A stretch of DNA of 64,000 nucleotides from Gramella sp. Hel_I_59 (GTDB lineage: Bacteria > Bacteroidota > Bacteroidia > Flavobacteriales > Flavobacteriaceae), in the NCBI RefSeq assembly GCF_006714895.1, contig NZ_VFME01000001.1, positions 2,046,001 through 2,110,000 on the forward strand, given 5' to 3'. The position numbers and the translations under genes are program-made. The notes below the pieces were generated by a model. That model was given only the letters and a program-made list of their open reading frames with translations, was not told where the DNA came from and searched no databases. Positions 25,483 through 34,887 of the stretch are shown in pieces; the first letter of the stretch is position 1; every line of letters begins with the position of its first letter.

Positions 25483-26196
25483 ATGGATAAAATATTTCAC
25501 GCTGCAGGATCTCGTGGTACCGCTAATCATGGCTGGTTGAACGCTAACTTCTCCTTTAGCTTTGCTAACTATTTCGATCCTAATAGAACCAATTTCGGAC
25601 TGCTTCGTGTACTTAATGACGATTACGTTAAATCTGGAATGGGATTTGGCACCCATCCACATAAGGATATGGAGATCATTTCGATTCCTCTTCATGGTGC
25701 AATAAGACATAAAGATTCCATGGACCATACGGCAGTCATTGAGAAAGGCGAAGTGCAGGTAATGAGCGCCGGCACAGGTGTGGAACATAGCGAATTTAAT
25801 TCCTCGACTGAAGAATTAAACATGCTTCAAATCTGGATCTTCCCTGATAAAAACGGACATGAACCCCGGTATGATCAAAAGAATTATAGCAAACAGTTAG
25901 ATACTGGTGAGTTGGTTACAGTAGTAGCTCCAATAGATCATGATGATGAAAATGCCTTGAAAATTCATCAAAACGCCTTCCTATCAATCCGAAAGACCGA
26001 AGCTGGCAGGAATATTGAGTATAAGCTAAATGATACCGCCAATGGTGTTTATATCTTTATGATAGAGGGAGATTCAGAAATTGATGACTTGAAGCTTTCA
26101 AAGCGCGATGCTGTTGGTGTCTGGAATACTCCTAAGATAAATGTTGACGTTAAAAATAAATCAACGGTACTTTTTATTGAGGTACCTATGAATTAA
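25483..26196 (+). CDS. Pirin family protein (bicupin)
   Basis: A 237-residue protein of the pirin/YhhW family, with two cupin barrels. The metal site of the N-terminal cupin is intact: His58, His60, His102 and Glu104 in GTHPHKDME and GTGVEHSEF. Some pirins act as quercetin 2,3-dioxygenases, others as redox-linked regulators; sequence alone does not decide. It is divergent from the hydrolase operon and is followed 10 bases later by a small GNAT-like gene, likely co-transcribed. Confidence 0.88.
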   Translation: MDKIFHAAGSRGTANHGWLNANFSFSFANYFDPNRTNFGLLRVLNDDYVKSGMGFGTHPHKDMEIISIPLHGAIRHKDSMDHTAVIEKGEVQVMSAGTGVEHSEFNSSTEELNMLQIWIFPDKNGHEPRYDQKNYSKQLDTGELVTVVAPIDHDDENALKIHQNAFLSIRKTEAGRNIEYKLNDTANGVYIFMIEGDSEIDDLKLSKRDAVGVWNTPKINVDVKNKSTVLFIEVPMN

Positions 26197-26206
26197 TTCT
26201 TGAAAT

Positions 26207-26503
26207 ATGAATGTAGAAGAAATGAAGATTACAGACAATGAATTCTTGAGACAGTTTGAAACTGAGATTGATGGAGAACTCTGCATTATAGAATATTCTC
26301 AACAGGATAGAAAGATCTTCTTAACAAAGATCAAAGTATCTGAGAAAGTTCTGGACAAGCAAAATGATTTTATAGAAGCGGTTCTATCCAGGATTAGCGA
26401 AACCAATATGAGAGTGGTTCCTACGAACCCAACCATTGCCGGTTTCATGCGGAAAAATAGAAGAAAATATAAAGATCTACTTCCTGTAGGGATTAATATT
26501 TAA
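26207..26503 (+). CDS. Small YjdJ-type GNAT N-acetyltransferase
   Basis: A 98-residue protein matching the short YjdJ-like GCN5-related acetyltransferase domain. The strands GELCIIEYSQQDRKIFLTKIKV and the C-terminal part TNPTIAGFMRKNRRKYKDLL are typical; the latter carries the Tyr/Lys segment found in this subgroup. These proteins bind acetyl-CoA but lack the full GNAT fold, and their substrates are unknown. The stop overlaps the convergent mtaB stop by 4 bases, and its terminator appears to lie inside mtaB. Confidence 0.75.
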   Translation: MNVEEMKITDNEFLRQFETEIDGELCIIEYSQQDRKIFLTKIKVSEKVLDKQNDFIEAVLSRISETNMRVVPTNPTIAGFMRKNRRKYKDLLPVGINI

Positions 26504-27834
26504 ACCAATTCTTCCTGAAGCATTTCGAATCTTACCAAGCCATCTTCATCGATCTCGGTAAGATTCACTTTTTTAAGTGTATTTACCATCTCTGGATTCC
26601 ACGGTGCCTTTACCTTCACGTAGTTTTCTGTAAATCCATGGATATAACCTGATTTGTTCTCTCCTTCGAATAGAACCGTTGATGTATTCCCAAGCTGGCT
26701 CTCATAAAAAGCTCTGCGTTTTTTAGCAGACAAGCCTCTCAACATTTTACTTCTTTTCTTTCGCACTTTTAATGGCACTACTCCATCCATCTCTGCTGCT
26801 GGAGTATTATCCCTTTCTGAATAAGTAAAAACGTGAAGGTATGATATATCCAATTTTTGAAGAAAATTATAAGTCTCCAGAAAGTGCTCATCAGTTTCAC
26901 CTGGAAAACCAACAATGACATCAACTCCAACACAGGCATCTGGCATGACTGATTTGATCTTATTTACGCGATCTACATATAGATCACTAAGATAGCGCCT
27001 ACGCATGAGCTTTAGCATATCGTCACTTCCACTTTGAAGTGGAATATGAAAATGAGGTACAAAAGTATTACTTGACGCTACAAAATCGATCGTTTCATTT
27101 TTTAGTAGGTTTGGTTCTATAGACGAGATTCGCAGTCTTTCGATCCCTTCAACATCATCCAAGGCCTTTACGAGCTCAAGAAACGTATGCTTATGCTTTT
27201 TATTTCCGAATTCACCTTTCCCGTAGTCCCCAATATTTACTCCTGTGAGAACGATCTCTTTTATTCCCTGTTCTGAAATTTCCGAAGCATTCTGAAGAAC
27301 ATTTTCAAGACGGTCGCTTCTGGAAATTCCTCTGGCCAAAGGAATAGTACAGTACGTACACTTATAATCACATCCATCCTGAACTTTCAAAAAAGCGCGG
27401 GTACGATCACCTATAGAATAAGAACCTACGTAGAAATCGGCTTCATCGATCTCGCAGCTATGAACTTCACCATGATCATTCTTGGTGAGATCATTCAGGT
27501 AGTCTGTAATTTTGAATTTTTCAGTAGCGCCCAGGACCAGATCCACACCATCTACCGCGGCTAGTTCTTCTGGTTTTAATTGAGCATAGCAGCCTACTGC
27601 AATAACAAAAGCATCTTCATTTGCTTTCTGCGCGTGCTTAACAATAGTTTTGAATCTTTTATCTGCATTTTCAGTAACAGAACAGGTGTTGACCACGTAT
27701 ATATCTGCCGCTTCATCAAACTCCACCCTCTGGAATCCTTCATTCTCAAAAGATCTAGCGATCGTGGAAGTTTCAGAAAAATTCAGCTTACAGCCAAGGG
27801 TATAAAATGCTACTTTTTTTGCGCTCATGATCAA
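26500..27834 (-). CDS. mtaB: tRNA (t6A37) methylthiotransferase
   Basis: A 444-residue radical-SAM enzyme that adds a methylthio group to t6A at position 37 of ANN-decoding tRNAs. The N-terminal UPF0004 domain has three cluster cysteines in LGCKLNFSET, NTCSVTENADKR and VGCYAQ; the radical SAM cluster is CDYKCTYC; a TRAM domain closes the C-terminus. The ATGAT start could equally be the second Met at 27828 (MSAKKVAF). MtaB rather than MiaB is favoured by CKLN and the overall length. A -7 box (27861-27868) lies upstream on the same strand. Confidence 0.9.
   Translation of the reverse strand: MIMSAKKVAFYTLGCKLNFSETSTIARSFENEGFQRVEFDEAADIYVVNTCSVTENADKRFKTIVKHAQKANEDAFVIAVGCYAQLKPEELAAVDGVDLVLGATEKFKITDYLNDLTKNDHGEVHSCEIDEADFYVGSYSIGDRTRAFLKVQDGCDYKCTYCTIPLARGISRSDRLENVLQNASEISEQGIKEIVLTGVNIGDYGKGEFGNKKHKHTFLELVKALDDVEGIERLRISSIEPNLLKNETIDFVASSNTFVPHFHIPLQSGSDDMLKLMRRRYLSDLYVDRVNKIKSVMPDACVGVDVIVGFPGETDEHFLETYNFLQKLDISYLHVFTYSERDNTPAAEMDGVVPLKVRKKRSKMLRGLSAKKRRAFYESQLGNTSTVLFEGENKSGYIHGFTENYVKVKAPWNPEMVNTLKKVNLTEIDEDGLVRFEMLQEELV
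26527..26574 (+). terminator. Terminator of the GNAT gene located inside mtaB
   Basis: A perfect 10-bp inverted repeat (GAATCTTACC 26527-26536 with GGTAAGATTC 26557-26566, 20-base loop) is followed by ACTTTTTT. It is oriented for the forward GNAT gene that stops at 26503 and falls within the 3' end of the opposing mtaB frame. Confidence 0.55.
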
Positions 27835-27860
27835 TTCGTCTAATCCTGTATTTCGAGCTG

Positions 27861-27868
27861 CAAAGATA
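27861..27868 (-). promoter_or_regulatory. -7 box of mtaB
   Basis: TATCTTTG on the reverse strand, 27 bases before the mtaB ATG. No TTG at the ideal spacing. Confidence 0.5.
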
Positions 27869-27939
27869 CCAACTTAAAGTGTTTCTAAAAAATCATTTAT
27901 CAAACTGAAAATCAAATGATCAACTAGGGTTTATAGAGT

Positions 27940-29112
27940 TTAATCCCGTCGCCATTTCGCGGAATAATCGAAAATATGCTCCATTATCTTTTCATCGGCT
28001 GCTGTGAGCTCTACTCCCCGGCGTTGCATTACCAGTCTGGCGGTCTCAAAAACCTTGGTAAGTTTGTATGTTGTCGTTCCTGCACTTCCACCCCAGCTAT
28101 AGGAAGGAATAAAATTTCTAGGGAAACCACTTCCAAAAATATTAGCACTCACTCCAACAACAGTCCCGGTATTAAACATAGTATTAATCCCGCATTTACT
28201 GTGATCTCCCATTATAAGTCCGCAGAACTGCAACCCGGTATCTGCAAATCTTTCTGTCTCGTAATCCCATAATCTAACGGCGGCATAATTATTTTTAAGA
28301 TTGCTGTTATTGGAATCAGCACCTATATTGCACCACTCACCAAGTACAGAATTTCCTAAAAAGCCATCATGCCCTTTGTTAGAATTCTGAAACAACACAG
28401 AGTTACTGATCTCACCTCCCGCTTTGCATGAAGGCCCGATGGTAGTCGCACCATAAATTTTAGCACCCATCTTGATCGTTGCAGATTCCCCTAAAGCGAA
28501 AGGGCCTTTAATCAGCGATCCTTCCATAACTGTAGCATTCTTACCAATATAAATAGGGCCATCGCTGGCGTTCAACGAACAGTTTTCTACGCTTGCACCT
28601 TCCTCAATAAAAATGTTTTCTGAAACTTTGGTGTAATTTGAAGAATCTATATTCTGAGAAGTTTTTCCTTTGGTTAAATGATCATAATCTAACTGAATAG
28701 CTTCAGCATTTTTAGAGAAGATATCCCAGGTATGAGCAACTATAAAAGGCTTTCTAAATGATTTTTTAAGCTGAAGATCTTCAGGAGATGGTTCAGAATT
28801 CCCTTCAAACTTATATGCTATAAGGATGTCTTCAAAAACTAATTTTTCACCATGCTGAAGTGCTGAAATTTCCTCCAACAAACTATCCTCCGGTAATACG
28901 GAAGCATTGATAAAGATGTTTGAACTCTCTAATTTCAATGGCCACTTTTCTGAAAGATATTCTTCAGTTTTAGTCGACGTAGTAGCATTTAATCGTTGCT
29001 CCCATTTTTCACGGATAGTTAGTATCCCAATTCGTAGATCGGCTACTGGCCTGGTGAATGTAAATGGTAATAGATTATTTCGGAAAGTACCGTCAAATAG
29101 AATATAGTTCAT
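27940..29112 (-). CDS. GlmU-like putative sugar nucleotidyltransferase of Bacteroidota
   Basis: A 390-residue protein of the family often called alternative bacterial GlmU. The N-terminal part (LFDGTFRNNLLPFTFTRPVA) is a degenerate nucleotidyltransferase fold lacking the classic GxGTRxxP loop. The C-terminal part, about residues 175-335, is a left-handed beta-helix of hexapeptide repeats (ENCSLNASDGPIYIGKNATV, GSLIKGPFALGE, MGAKIYGATTIG). It may make or transfer to sugar nucleotides; whether it replaces GlmU is not known from this window. A -7 box (29132-29139, TATTTTTG) lies 20 bases upstream. Confidence 0.8.
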   Translation of the reverse strand: MNYILFDGTFRNNLLPFTFTRPVADLRIGILTIREKWEQRLNATTSTKTEEYLSEKWPLKLESSNIFINASVLPEDSLLEEISALQHGEKLVFEDILIAYKFEGNSEPSPEDLQLKKSFRKPFIVAHTWDIFSKNAEAIQLDYDHLTKGKTSQNIDSSNYTKVSENIFIEEGASVENCSLNASDGPIYIGKNATVMEGSLIKGPFALGESATIKMGAKIYGATTIGPSCKAGGEISNSVLFQNSNKGHDGFLGNSVLGEWCNIGADSNNSNLKNNYAAVRLWDYETERFADTGLQFCGLIMGDHSKCGINTMFNTGTVVGVSANIFGSGFPRNFIPSYSWGGSAGTTTYKLTKVFETARLVMQRRGVELTAADEKIMEHIFDYSAKWRRD

Positions 29113-29131
29113 ATCGTATGCTTTGATTCAG

Positions 29132-29139
29132 CAAAAATA
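29132..29139 (-). promoter_or_regulatory. -7 box of the GlmU-like gene
   Basis: TATTTTTG on the reverse strand matches TAnnTTTG and lies 20 bases before the ATG at 29112. No TTG at ideal spacing. Confidence 0.45.
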
Positions 29140-29171
29140 AAGTTTCCAGCGAAACGACTGCTGCTAAAATG

Positions 29172-29196
29172 AAAAAAGCCGCTAAAAGCGGCTTTA
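29172..29196 (-). terminator. Terminator of rpmE
   Basis: On the reverse strand AAAGCCGCT-TTT-AGCGGCTTT is followed by a T-run. Confidence 0.85.
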
Positions 29197-29217
29197 TATG
29201 TCGAAAATTCGGAAGAA

Positions 29218-29472
29218 TTACTTCTTCTTGAATTTTGAGTATTTGTTCTTAAACTTGTCAATTCTACCTGCAGTATCCAGTAATTTGGTCTGTCCAGTAT
29301 AGTATGGATGAGAAGTTCTGGAAATTTCCAGTTTTACCAACGGGTATTCAGTTCCGTCAACTTCAATAGTTTCTTTTGTTTTTGCTGTAGATTTAGTTAA
29401 AAACACGTCTTCGTTAGACATATCTTTAAATGCTACTAATCTATAATTTTCCGGATGGATTCCCTGCTTCAT
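29218..29472 (-). CDS. rpmE2: 50S ribosomal protein L31 type B
   Basis: An 84-residue protein with the L31 type B pattern: [19 protein letters not shown] at the start, [12 protein letters not shown] (about 50-61) and [13 protein letters not shown] near the end. It has no cysteine at all, so it is the zinc-free form. In bacteria with both forms the zinc-free copy is used under zinc shortage, but in many Bacteroidota it is the only copy; no zinc-type copy is in this window. It has a full-consensus promoter and its own terminator. Confidence 0.95.
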   Translation of the reverse strand: MKQGIHPENYRLVAFKDMSNEDVFLTKSTAKTKETIEVDGTEYPLVKLEISRTSHPYYTGQTKLLDTAGRIDKFKNKYSKFKKK

Positions 29473-29499
29473 CGCTTTGATCTTTTAATTTTCGAGGTG

Positions 29500-29529
29500 C
29501 AAATTTAACTAATTACTACTTACGAACAA
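29500..29529 (-). promoter_or_regulatory. Promoter of rpmE2
   Basis: On the reverse strand TTG (29527-29529), 19 bases, then TAAATTTG (29500-29507). No Zur-like palindrome is evident around it. Confidence 0.85.
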
Positions 29530-29576
29530 ATAAAATTGAAAAAAGTTTTTATTTATTATTGAGTGTAACGTTTCCT

Positions 29577-29584
29577 TATATTTG
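29577..29584 (+). promoter_or_regulatory. -7 box of the DUF4199 gene
   Basis: TATATTTG, 37 bases before the ATG at 29622. The nearest TTG is only 15 bases upstream, shorter than usual. Confidence 0.6.
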
Positions 29585-29621
29585 TTAACTAACTGCTAAA
29601 CTAATCAATCTACAACTTACA

Positions 29622-30152
29622 ATGGAACAATCAACTAAAAAGTTAGGCACCAGTCATGGAATTTACCTTGGGATCGCTTTAATTCTAATCACTGTACTTA
29701 TTTATGCCTTTGACGTCTCAATTATGACCGAATGGTATATGTTTTTCGTTAATTTAGTATTAGTCGTCACACTTGCGACCATGGCTGTCAAAAAATCAAA
29801 AGCTGCCAGCACCTCACTTTTCAGCTTTAAAGAGGCGTTTACACCTTATTTTCTAACCGTTTTTATTGGTATGCTCCTGGCTACCATATTTACTTTACTT
29901 CTGTTCAATGTCATAGACCCAGAAGCTGCAGAAACCGTAAAAGAATTGACTTTAGAGAAACAAGCTGAAATGCTGGAAGGCTTTGGAATGACTGAAGAGC
30001 AGATTAATGCCGGTATGGCTGAAGCTGCAAAACAGGACACTTTTTCGCTTAAAAATATTGCTATTAGCTTCGGTGGTCAATTGATTTTCTTTTCAATTAT
30101 AGGATTAATCGTAGCTTTGATCTTTAGAGAGAAAGATAAGACAAACGCATAA
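29622..30152 (+). CDS. DUF4199 membrane protein
   Basis: A 176-residue protein with four membrane helices (about 14-30, 38-56, 75-97 and 148-168) and a soluble loop between the third and fourth that includes a short helix (KELTLEKQAEMLEGFGMTEEQ). This is the DUF4199 pattern of Bacteroidota, function unknown. It directly precedes a GT2 glycosyltransferase gene with a gap of only 3 bases, which suggests a role beside lipid-linked sugar transfer or simply shared transcription. Confidence 0.8.
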   Translation: MEQSTKKLGTSHGIYLGIALILITVLIYAFDVSIMTEWYMFFVNLVLVVTLATMAVKKSKAASTSLFSFKEAFTPYFLTVFIGMLLATIFTLLLFNVIDPEAAETVKELTLEKQAEMLEGFGMTEEQINAGMAEAAKQDTFSLKNIAISFGGQLIFFSIIGLIVALIFREKDKTNA

Positions 30153-30155
30153 TTG

Positions 30156-31115
30156 ATGCAGATATCGGTAGTTATACCATTACTCAACGAAGAGCAATCT
30201 TTGGTTGAATTATATAATTGGATCGCAAAAGTATTGCGATCCAATTCCTTTTCTTATGAGATCATCTTTATCGATGATGGCAGCACAGATGGTTCCTGGA
30301 AGACGATCGAATCACTTTCTGAAGCCGATGATCGTGTAAAAGGAATACGTTTTAATAGAAATTACGGGAAATCCCAGGCCCTTCATGCTGGTTTTATTGA
30401 AGCTCAGGGTGATGTGATCATCACCATGGATGCCGATCTTCAGGATAATCCTGATGAAATTCCAGAATTATACGCCTTAATTAAGGAGCAGAAATATGAT
30501 CTTGTTTCAGGATGGAAGAAGAAGCGTTATGATAATGTGATCACCAAAAATCTTCCTTCCAAACTATTTAATGCCGCTGCAAGAAAAACTTCCGGAGTAA
30601 AATTAAATGATTTCAATTGCGGACTAAAGGCTTACAGAAAAGAGGTGATCAAGAACATCGATGTCTATGGTGAAATGCATCGATACATTCCTGTACTTGC
30701 CAAAAATGCCGGTTACAGTAAAATCACCGAAAAAGAAGTTAAACACCAGGCCAGGAAATATGGTAACACAAAATTTGGCGCCAGTAGATTTTTAAATGGC
30801 TTCCTTGACCTAATCAGCATTTGGTTTCTTTCCAAATTCGGTCGCAGACCTATGCATCTTTTTGGAGCAATGGGCGTTCTAATGTTCATCATCGGTTTTG
30901 TTTCTGCCTTTATTATTGGTGTCTCCAAGCTCTATAAACTCTATCATGGCTTACCCAACGTACTGGTAACTCAGAATCCATGGTTCTATATTTCACTCGC
31001 AGTGATGATCATAGGAACACAGTTTTTTCTTGCTGGTTTTCTGGGAGAGCTTATTCTTCGTTCAAAACGTGAGAAAGAGCGCTACCTCATCCGAAAAACC
31101 ACCAGTAATATTTAG
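30156..31115 (+). CDS. Family 2 glycosyltransferase with C-terminal membrane helices (DPM1/ArnC-like)
   Basis: A 319-residue enzyme from the ATG at 30156 (a TTG codon precedes it). The GT-A fold carries IDDGSTDGSW (about 40-49) and DADLQDNPDEI (about 92-102), and two membrane helices follow near 235-260 and 275-300. This is the layout of polyprenyl-phosphate glycosyltransferases, which load a sugar onto undecaprenyl phosphate. The sugar is not predictable. It follows the DUF4199 gene in the same operon. Confidence 0.85.
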   Translation: MQISVVIPLLNEEQSLVELYNWIAKVLRSNSFSYEIIFIDDGSTDGSWKTIESLSEADDRVKGIRFNRNYGKSQALHAGFIEAQGDVIITMDADLQDNPDEIPELYALIKEQKYDLVSGWKKKRYDNVITKNLPSKLFNAAARKTSGVKLNDFNCGLKAYRKEVIKNIDVYGEMHRYIPVLAKNAGYSKITEKEVKHQARKYGNTKFGASRFLNGFLDLISIWFLSKFGRRPMHLFGAMGVLMFIIGFVSAFIIGVSKLYKLYHGLPNVLVTQNPWFYISLAVMIIGTQFFLAGFLGELILRSKREKERYLIRKTTSNI

Positions 31116-31136
31116 TACCTTTCTCGTATTAATCAT

Positions 31137-31144
31137 TATTTTTG
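31137..31144 (+). promoter_or_regulatory. -7 box of the phosphohexomutase gene
   Basis: TATTTTTG, 20 bases before the ATG at 31165; no TTG at ideal spacing. Confidence 0.45.
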
Positions 31145-31164
31145 TTTAGCAAAACCAACTAATT

Positions 31165-32895
31165 ATGGCAACAAATAAACCTGAAATTCTTCAGAAGGCA
31201 CAGGCGTGGCTTACTGATATCTTTGATGCAGACACTAAAACCGAGATCAATCGTCTTATAAATGATGATCCGGGTGAACTGGAAGAAAGCTTTTATAAAA
31301 ATGCTGAATTTGGTACAGGTGGAATGCGCGGTGTTATGGGCGTTGGTACAAACCGAATCAACAGGTACACTTTGGGTAAAAACACCCAGGGACTTTCAGA
31401 TTATTTGAAAAAATCTTTTCCTGGAGAGCAGGTTAAAGTGGCGATTGCTTACGATTGCAGAGATAATAGTGATACGCTTGCCAAAGTTGTCGCAGATGTC
31501 TTTTCAGCGAACGATATCAAAGTTTACCTTTTTTCTGAACTACGACCGACTCCTGAGTTATCTTTTGCAGTTAAAGAATTAGACTGCCACTGTGGGATCG
31601 TGCTTACCGCTAGCCATAATCCACCAGAATATAACGGTTATAAAGTTTACTGGCAGGATGGTGGCCAGTTGGTTCCACCACAGGATAAAGAAGTGATCGA
31701 AACTATCAATAATCTTGACTATACTGAAGTTAAATTTGAAGCGAACGAATCACTTATTGAAAAGATCGACAAGAAGGTTGACGATTCATTCGCAAAAGCT
31801 TCCGTAGAAAATGGAAGTTTTGATACTTCAGCTACATCAAAGAGCGATCTTAAAGTAGTATTTACTTCTCTCCACGGAACTTCTATTACTATGGTTCCTG
31901 AAGTTCTGGAAATGGCAGGATTTAATAATGTTCATATTGTTGAAGAGCAGCGTAAACCAGATGGTAATTTCCCAACGGTGAAATCACCAAACCCGGAAGA
32001 ACCTGAAGCATTAAAAATGGCTTTGGAAAAAGCTGAAGAAATCCATGCAGATATAGTTATTGGAACCGATCCGGATTGTGACAGACTTGGAGTTGCCGTT
32101 CGTGATTTAGATGGTAAAATGGTACTTCTTAATGGAAATCAAACCATGTTGGTGATGACTTGGTTTCTGCTGGAGGAATGGAAAAAACAGGATAAGATCA
32201 AAGGTTCAGAGTTTGTTGCTTCTACCATAGTTTCCACTCCAATGATGAAGAATTTAACCGAATCTTACGGAGTAGAATATAAAGAAGTTCTTACAGGATT
32301 TAAATGGATCGCAAAACTAATCAAGGACCACCCGGAAATGAATTTCATCGGTGGCGGTGAAGAGAGTTTTGGTTATATGGTTGGTGATTTTGTTAGAGAC
32401 AAAGATGCGGTAACCGCTACCCTACTCGCCTGTGAGATCGCAGCAAAGATGAAAGCAGAAGGAAAATCTTTCTATCAAAAACTTCTTGAGCTTTATACTG
32501 AACACGGTCTTTTTCGCGAAGAACTTATATCCCTTGTAAAGAAAGGAATTAAAGGAGAGCAGGAGATAAAGCAAATGCTGGTAGATCTTAGAGAAAATCC
32601 ATGGGAAGAGATCGATGGAGAAAAAGTGGTCTTAGTTGAAGATTATCACGCCTCTACTGCTAGAAATGTATTAGAACGAAATGAGTCTGTTATCGATATT
32701 CCAAAATCCAATGTTCTAATTTATTATACTGAAAATGGAACGAAAATCGCTGCAAGGCCAAGTGGTACAGAGCCAAAGATCAAATTCTACATCAGCGTAA
32801 ATTCTCAGCTGGATGATATTCAGAATTACGATGTTGAAAATCAGAAATTAAGTGATAAGATTGCCCGAATCAAAGATGAATTAAAACTGGGCTAA
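31165..32895 (+). CDS. Phosphoglucomutase/phosphomannomutase family enzyme
   Basis: A 576-residue alpha-D-phosphohexomutase that moves phosphate between C1 and C6 of glucose or mannose. The phosphorylated serine is Ser150 in TASHNPPEYNG, the magnesium loop is GTDPDCDRLG (about 299-308), the sugar-binding loop GGGEESFGY (about 394-402), and the phosphate loop ARPSGTEPKIKFY near 530. The length matches the long PGM2-type group. Substrate range is not settled by sequence. The ABC exporter gene begins 10 bases after its stop. Confidence 0.88.
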   Translation: MATNKPEILQKAQAWLTDIFDADTKTEINRLINDDPGELEESFYKNAEFGTGGMRGVMGVGTNRINRYTLGKNTQGLSDYLKKSFPGEQVKVAIAYDCRDNSDTLAKVVADVFSANDIKVYLFSELRPTPELSFAVKELDCHCGIVLTASHNPPEYNGYKVYWQDGGQLVPPQDKEVIETINNLDYTEVKFEANESLIEKIDKKVDDSFAKASVENGSFDTSATSKSDLKVVFTSLHGTSITMVPEVLEMAGFNNVHIVEEQRKPDGNFPTVKSPNPEEPEALKMALEKAEEIHADIVIGTDPDCDRLGVAVRDLDGKMVLLNGNQTMLVMTWFLLEEWKKQDKIKGSEFVASTIVSTPMMKNLTESYGVEYKEVLTGFKWIAKLIKDHPEMNFIGGGEESFGYMVGDFVRDKDAVTATLLACEIAAKMKAEGKSFYQKLLELYTEHGLFREELISLVKKGIKGEQEIKQMLVDLRENPWEEIDGEKVVLVEDYHASTARNVLERNESVIDIPKSNVLIYYTENGTKIAARPSGTEPKIKFYISVNSQLDDIQNYDVENQKLSDKIARIKDELKLG

Positions 32896-32905
32896 ATTTC
32901 TTTAA

Positions 32906-34729
32906 ATGACCTATTTTAGAAAGATCATGATGTTCGCAATGCCGTACAGGAAGTTTGCGATCCTCAATATTATATGTAATATCTTTTATGCGATATTCAG
33001 TACTTTATCGTTTATCGCGCTAATACCTGTTATCCAGGTACTTTTTGATAAAACAAAAAGGGTTGCTGAGAAACCAGTTTATACCGGAATTTCTAACGCT
33101 AAGGATTATTTTTCAGATTATTTTAATTATGAGGTCACGCAGAGAGTGAACGAGGATGAAGTTGCCGCACTTATATTTATCTGCGGAATTGTGGTTCTCC
33201 TCTTCTTTCTCAAAAACCTGTTCGGCTATCTTAGTTCGTTCTTTCTAACATTTCTTCGGAATGGCGTATTACGCGACCTTCGTGATGCGATGTATAAGAA
33301 GATACTTGCCTTGCCAGTATCCTATTTTTCAGAAAAAAGAAAAGGTGATACGATATCAAGAATCACTGCCGATGTAAACGAGGTTCAAACTTCGTTTCTT
33401 TCCATTCTGGAACTCATTGTACGAGAACCACTCACTATATTGTTTACAATCCTGGCAATGTTAGTGATGAGTGCACAATTAACGCTCTTCGTTTTTATAT
33501 TTCTACCAATCGCTGGTTTTATCATTAGTTTGATTGGGAAGCAATTGAAGCGAAAGTCGAATCTTGCTCAGGAAGAAAACGGTCATTTTCTTAGTATTGT
33601 TGAGGAGACACTTTCCAGTTTAAAAATTGTAAAGGGCTTTAATGCAGAAAGTAAATTTTACGATAGGTTTCAGCAAAGCACAAACCGTCTCAAGGAAATC
33701 CTGAATAGCCTGATTAACAGGCAAAACCTCGCATCACCTACCAGTGAATTCCTGGGGATCTTTGTCATTGTAGTAATTCTATGGTTTGGAGGTAATATGG
33801 TTCTTGTCGAAGAATCCCTGGATGCAGCAACTTTTATAGCTTTTCTGGGATTGGCTTATAACATCCTGACGCCGGCTAAACAAATTTCTAAAGCAACTTA
33901 CAGCGTAAAGAAAGGTGATGCGGCAGCAGAAAGGATCCTGCAGGTTCTCGAAACACCTTCGACCATTACAGACCATCCAGATGCCATTGATAAGAAAGAT
34001 TTCGAAACAGGCATAGAGATCTCAAATGTGGATTTCGCTTATGAAGATGATAAGGTATTAAAACAATTCTCTATTAACGTGAACAAAGGTGAAACCGTCG
34101 CTTTGGTAGGACAATCAGGATCTGGAAAATCTACTATTGCAAATTTGATCACCAGATTCTACGATGTAAATGCTGGAACTATTAAGATCGACGGAATCGA
34201 TATCAGGAAGATGAAGAAATCTGATCTCCGGGATCTACTTGGTCTGGTTACTCAGGATTCAATATTATTTAATGATAGTATCCGGAATAATATCGCACTA
34301 GGTAAAGATGATGCTACAGATGCTGAAATTATTGATGCTTTAAAAATTGCCAATGCATGGGAATTCGTAAAAGAACTTCCTAAACAGCTGGATACAAATA
34401 TTGGAGATAGCGGAAATAAATTGAGTGGTGGCCAGAAGCAACGTTTATCCATTGCAAGAGCTGTACTTAAGAACCCACCAGTCATGATACTGGATGAAGC
34501 CACTTCTGCCCTAGATACTGAAAGTGAGAAACTGGTTCAGAAAGCTTTGGAGAATATGATGAAGAACCGAACCTCTATCGTGATCGCGCACAGATTATCT
34601 ACGATACAGAATGCAGACAAGATTGTCGTGATGCAAAAAGGTGAAATTGTGGAACAGGGAAAACATCAGGAATTGATCGACGCCAATGGAAACTATAAAA
34701 AATTGGTTGCCATGCAGTCTTTCGAATGA
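32906..34729 (+). CDS. MsbA-like ABC exporter (fused permease-ATPase)
   Basis: A 607-residue half-transporter. Six membrane helices fill residues 15-325; the ATPase follows with Walker A GQSGSGKST (about 400-408), Q-loop TQDS, signature LSGGQKQR (about 504-511), Walker B VMILDEAT and the switch HRLST. It resembles MsbA/lipid-flippase exporters and would work as a homodimer. Substrate could be lipid A core or another lipid; context with the phosphohexomutase and a polyprenol glycosyltransferase points to the envelope, without proof. A terminator follows. Confidence 0.85.
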   Translation: MTYFRKIMMFAMPYRKFAILNIICNIFYAIFSTLSFIALIPVIQVLFDKTKRVAEKPVYTGISNAKDYFSDYFNYEVTQRVNEDEVAALIFICGIVVLLFFLKNLFGYLSSFFLTFLRNGVLRDLRDAMYKKILALPVSYFSEKRKGDTISRITADVNEVQTSFLSILELIVREPLTILFTILAMLVMSAQLTLFVFIFLPIAGFIISLIGKQLKRKSNLAQEENGHFLSIVEETLSSLKIVKGFNAESKFYDRFQQSTNRLKEILNSLINRQNLASPTSEFLGIFVIVVILWFGGNMVLVEESLDAATFIAFLGLAYNILTPAKQISKATYSVKKGDAAAERILQVLETPSTITDHPDAIDKKDFETGIEISNVDFAYEDDKVLKQFSINVNKGETVALVGQSGSGKSTIANLITRFYDVNAGTIKIDGIDIRKMKKSDLRDLLGLVTQDSILFNDSIRNNIALGKDDATDAEIIDALKIANAWEFVKELPKQLDTNIGDSGNKLSGGQKQRLSIARAVLKNPPVMILDEATSALDTESEKLVQKALENMMKNRTSIVIAHRLSTIQNADKIVVMQKGEIVEQGKHQELIDANGNYKKLVAMQSFE

Positions 34730-34748
34730 TTTTATGAAGTAACAACAT

Positions 34749-34786
34749 AAAAAAAAGGATGACTACATAGGTATCATCCTTTTTTT
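34749..34786 (+). terminator. Terminator after the ABC exporter gene
   Basis: GGATGA pairs with TCATCC and, past one bulged base, TAC with GTA; an A-run precedes and a run of seven T follows. Confidence 0.8.
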
Positions 34787-34887
34787 AATTATTATTCTCA
34801 CTTGGGGCAGCAAGAATAATGCGATATAATTCAATTTTTAAGGGGCAAAAAAAGGATTAAATCTTTTAACTGTTGTAAATATACGTT

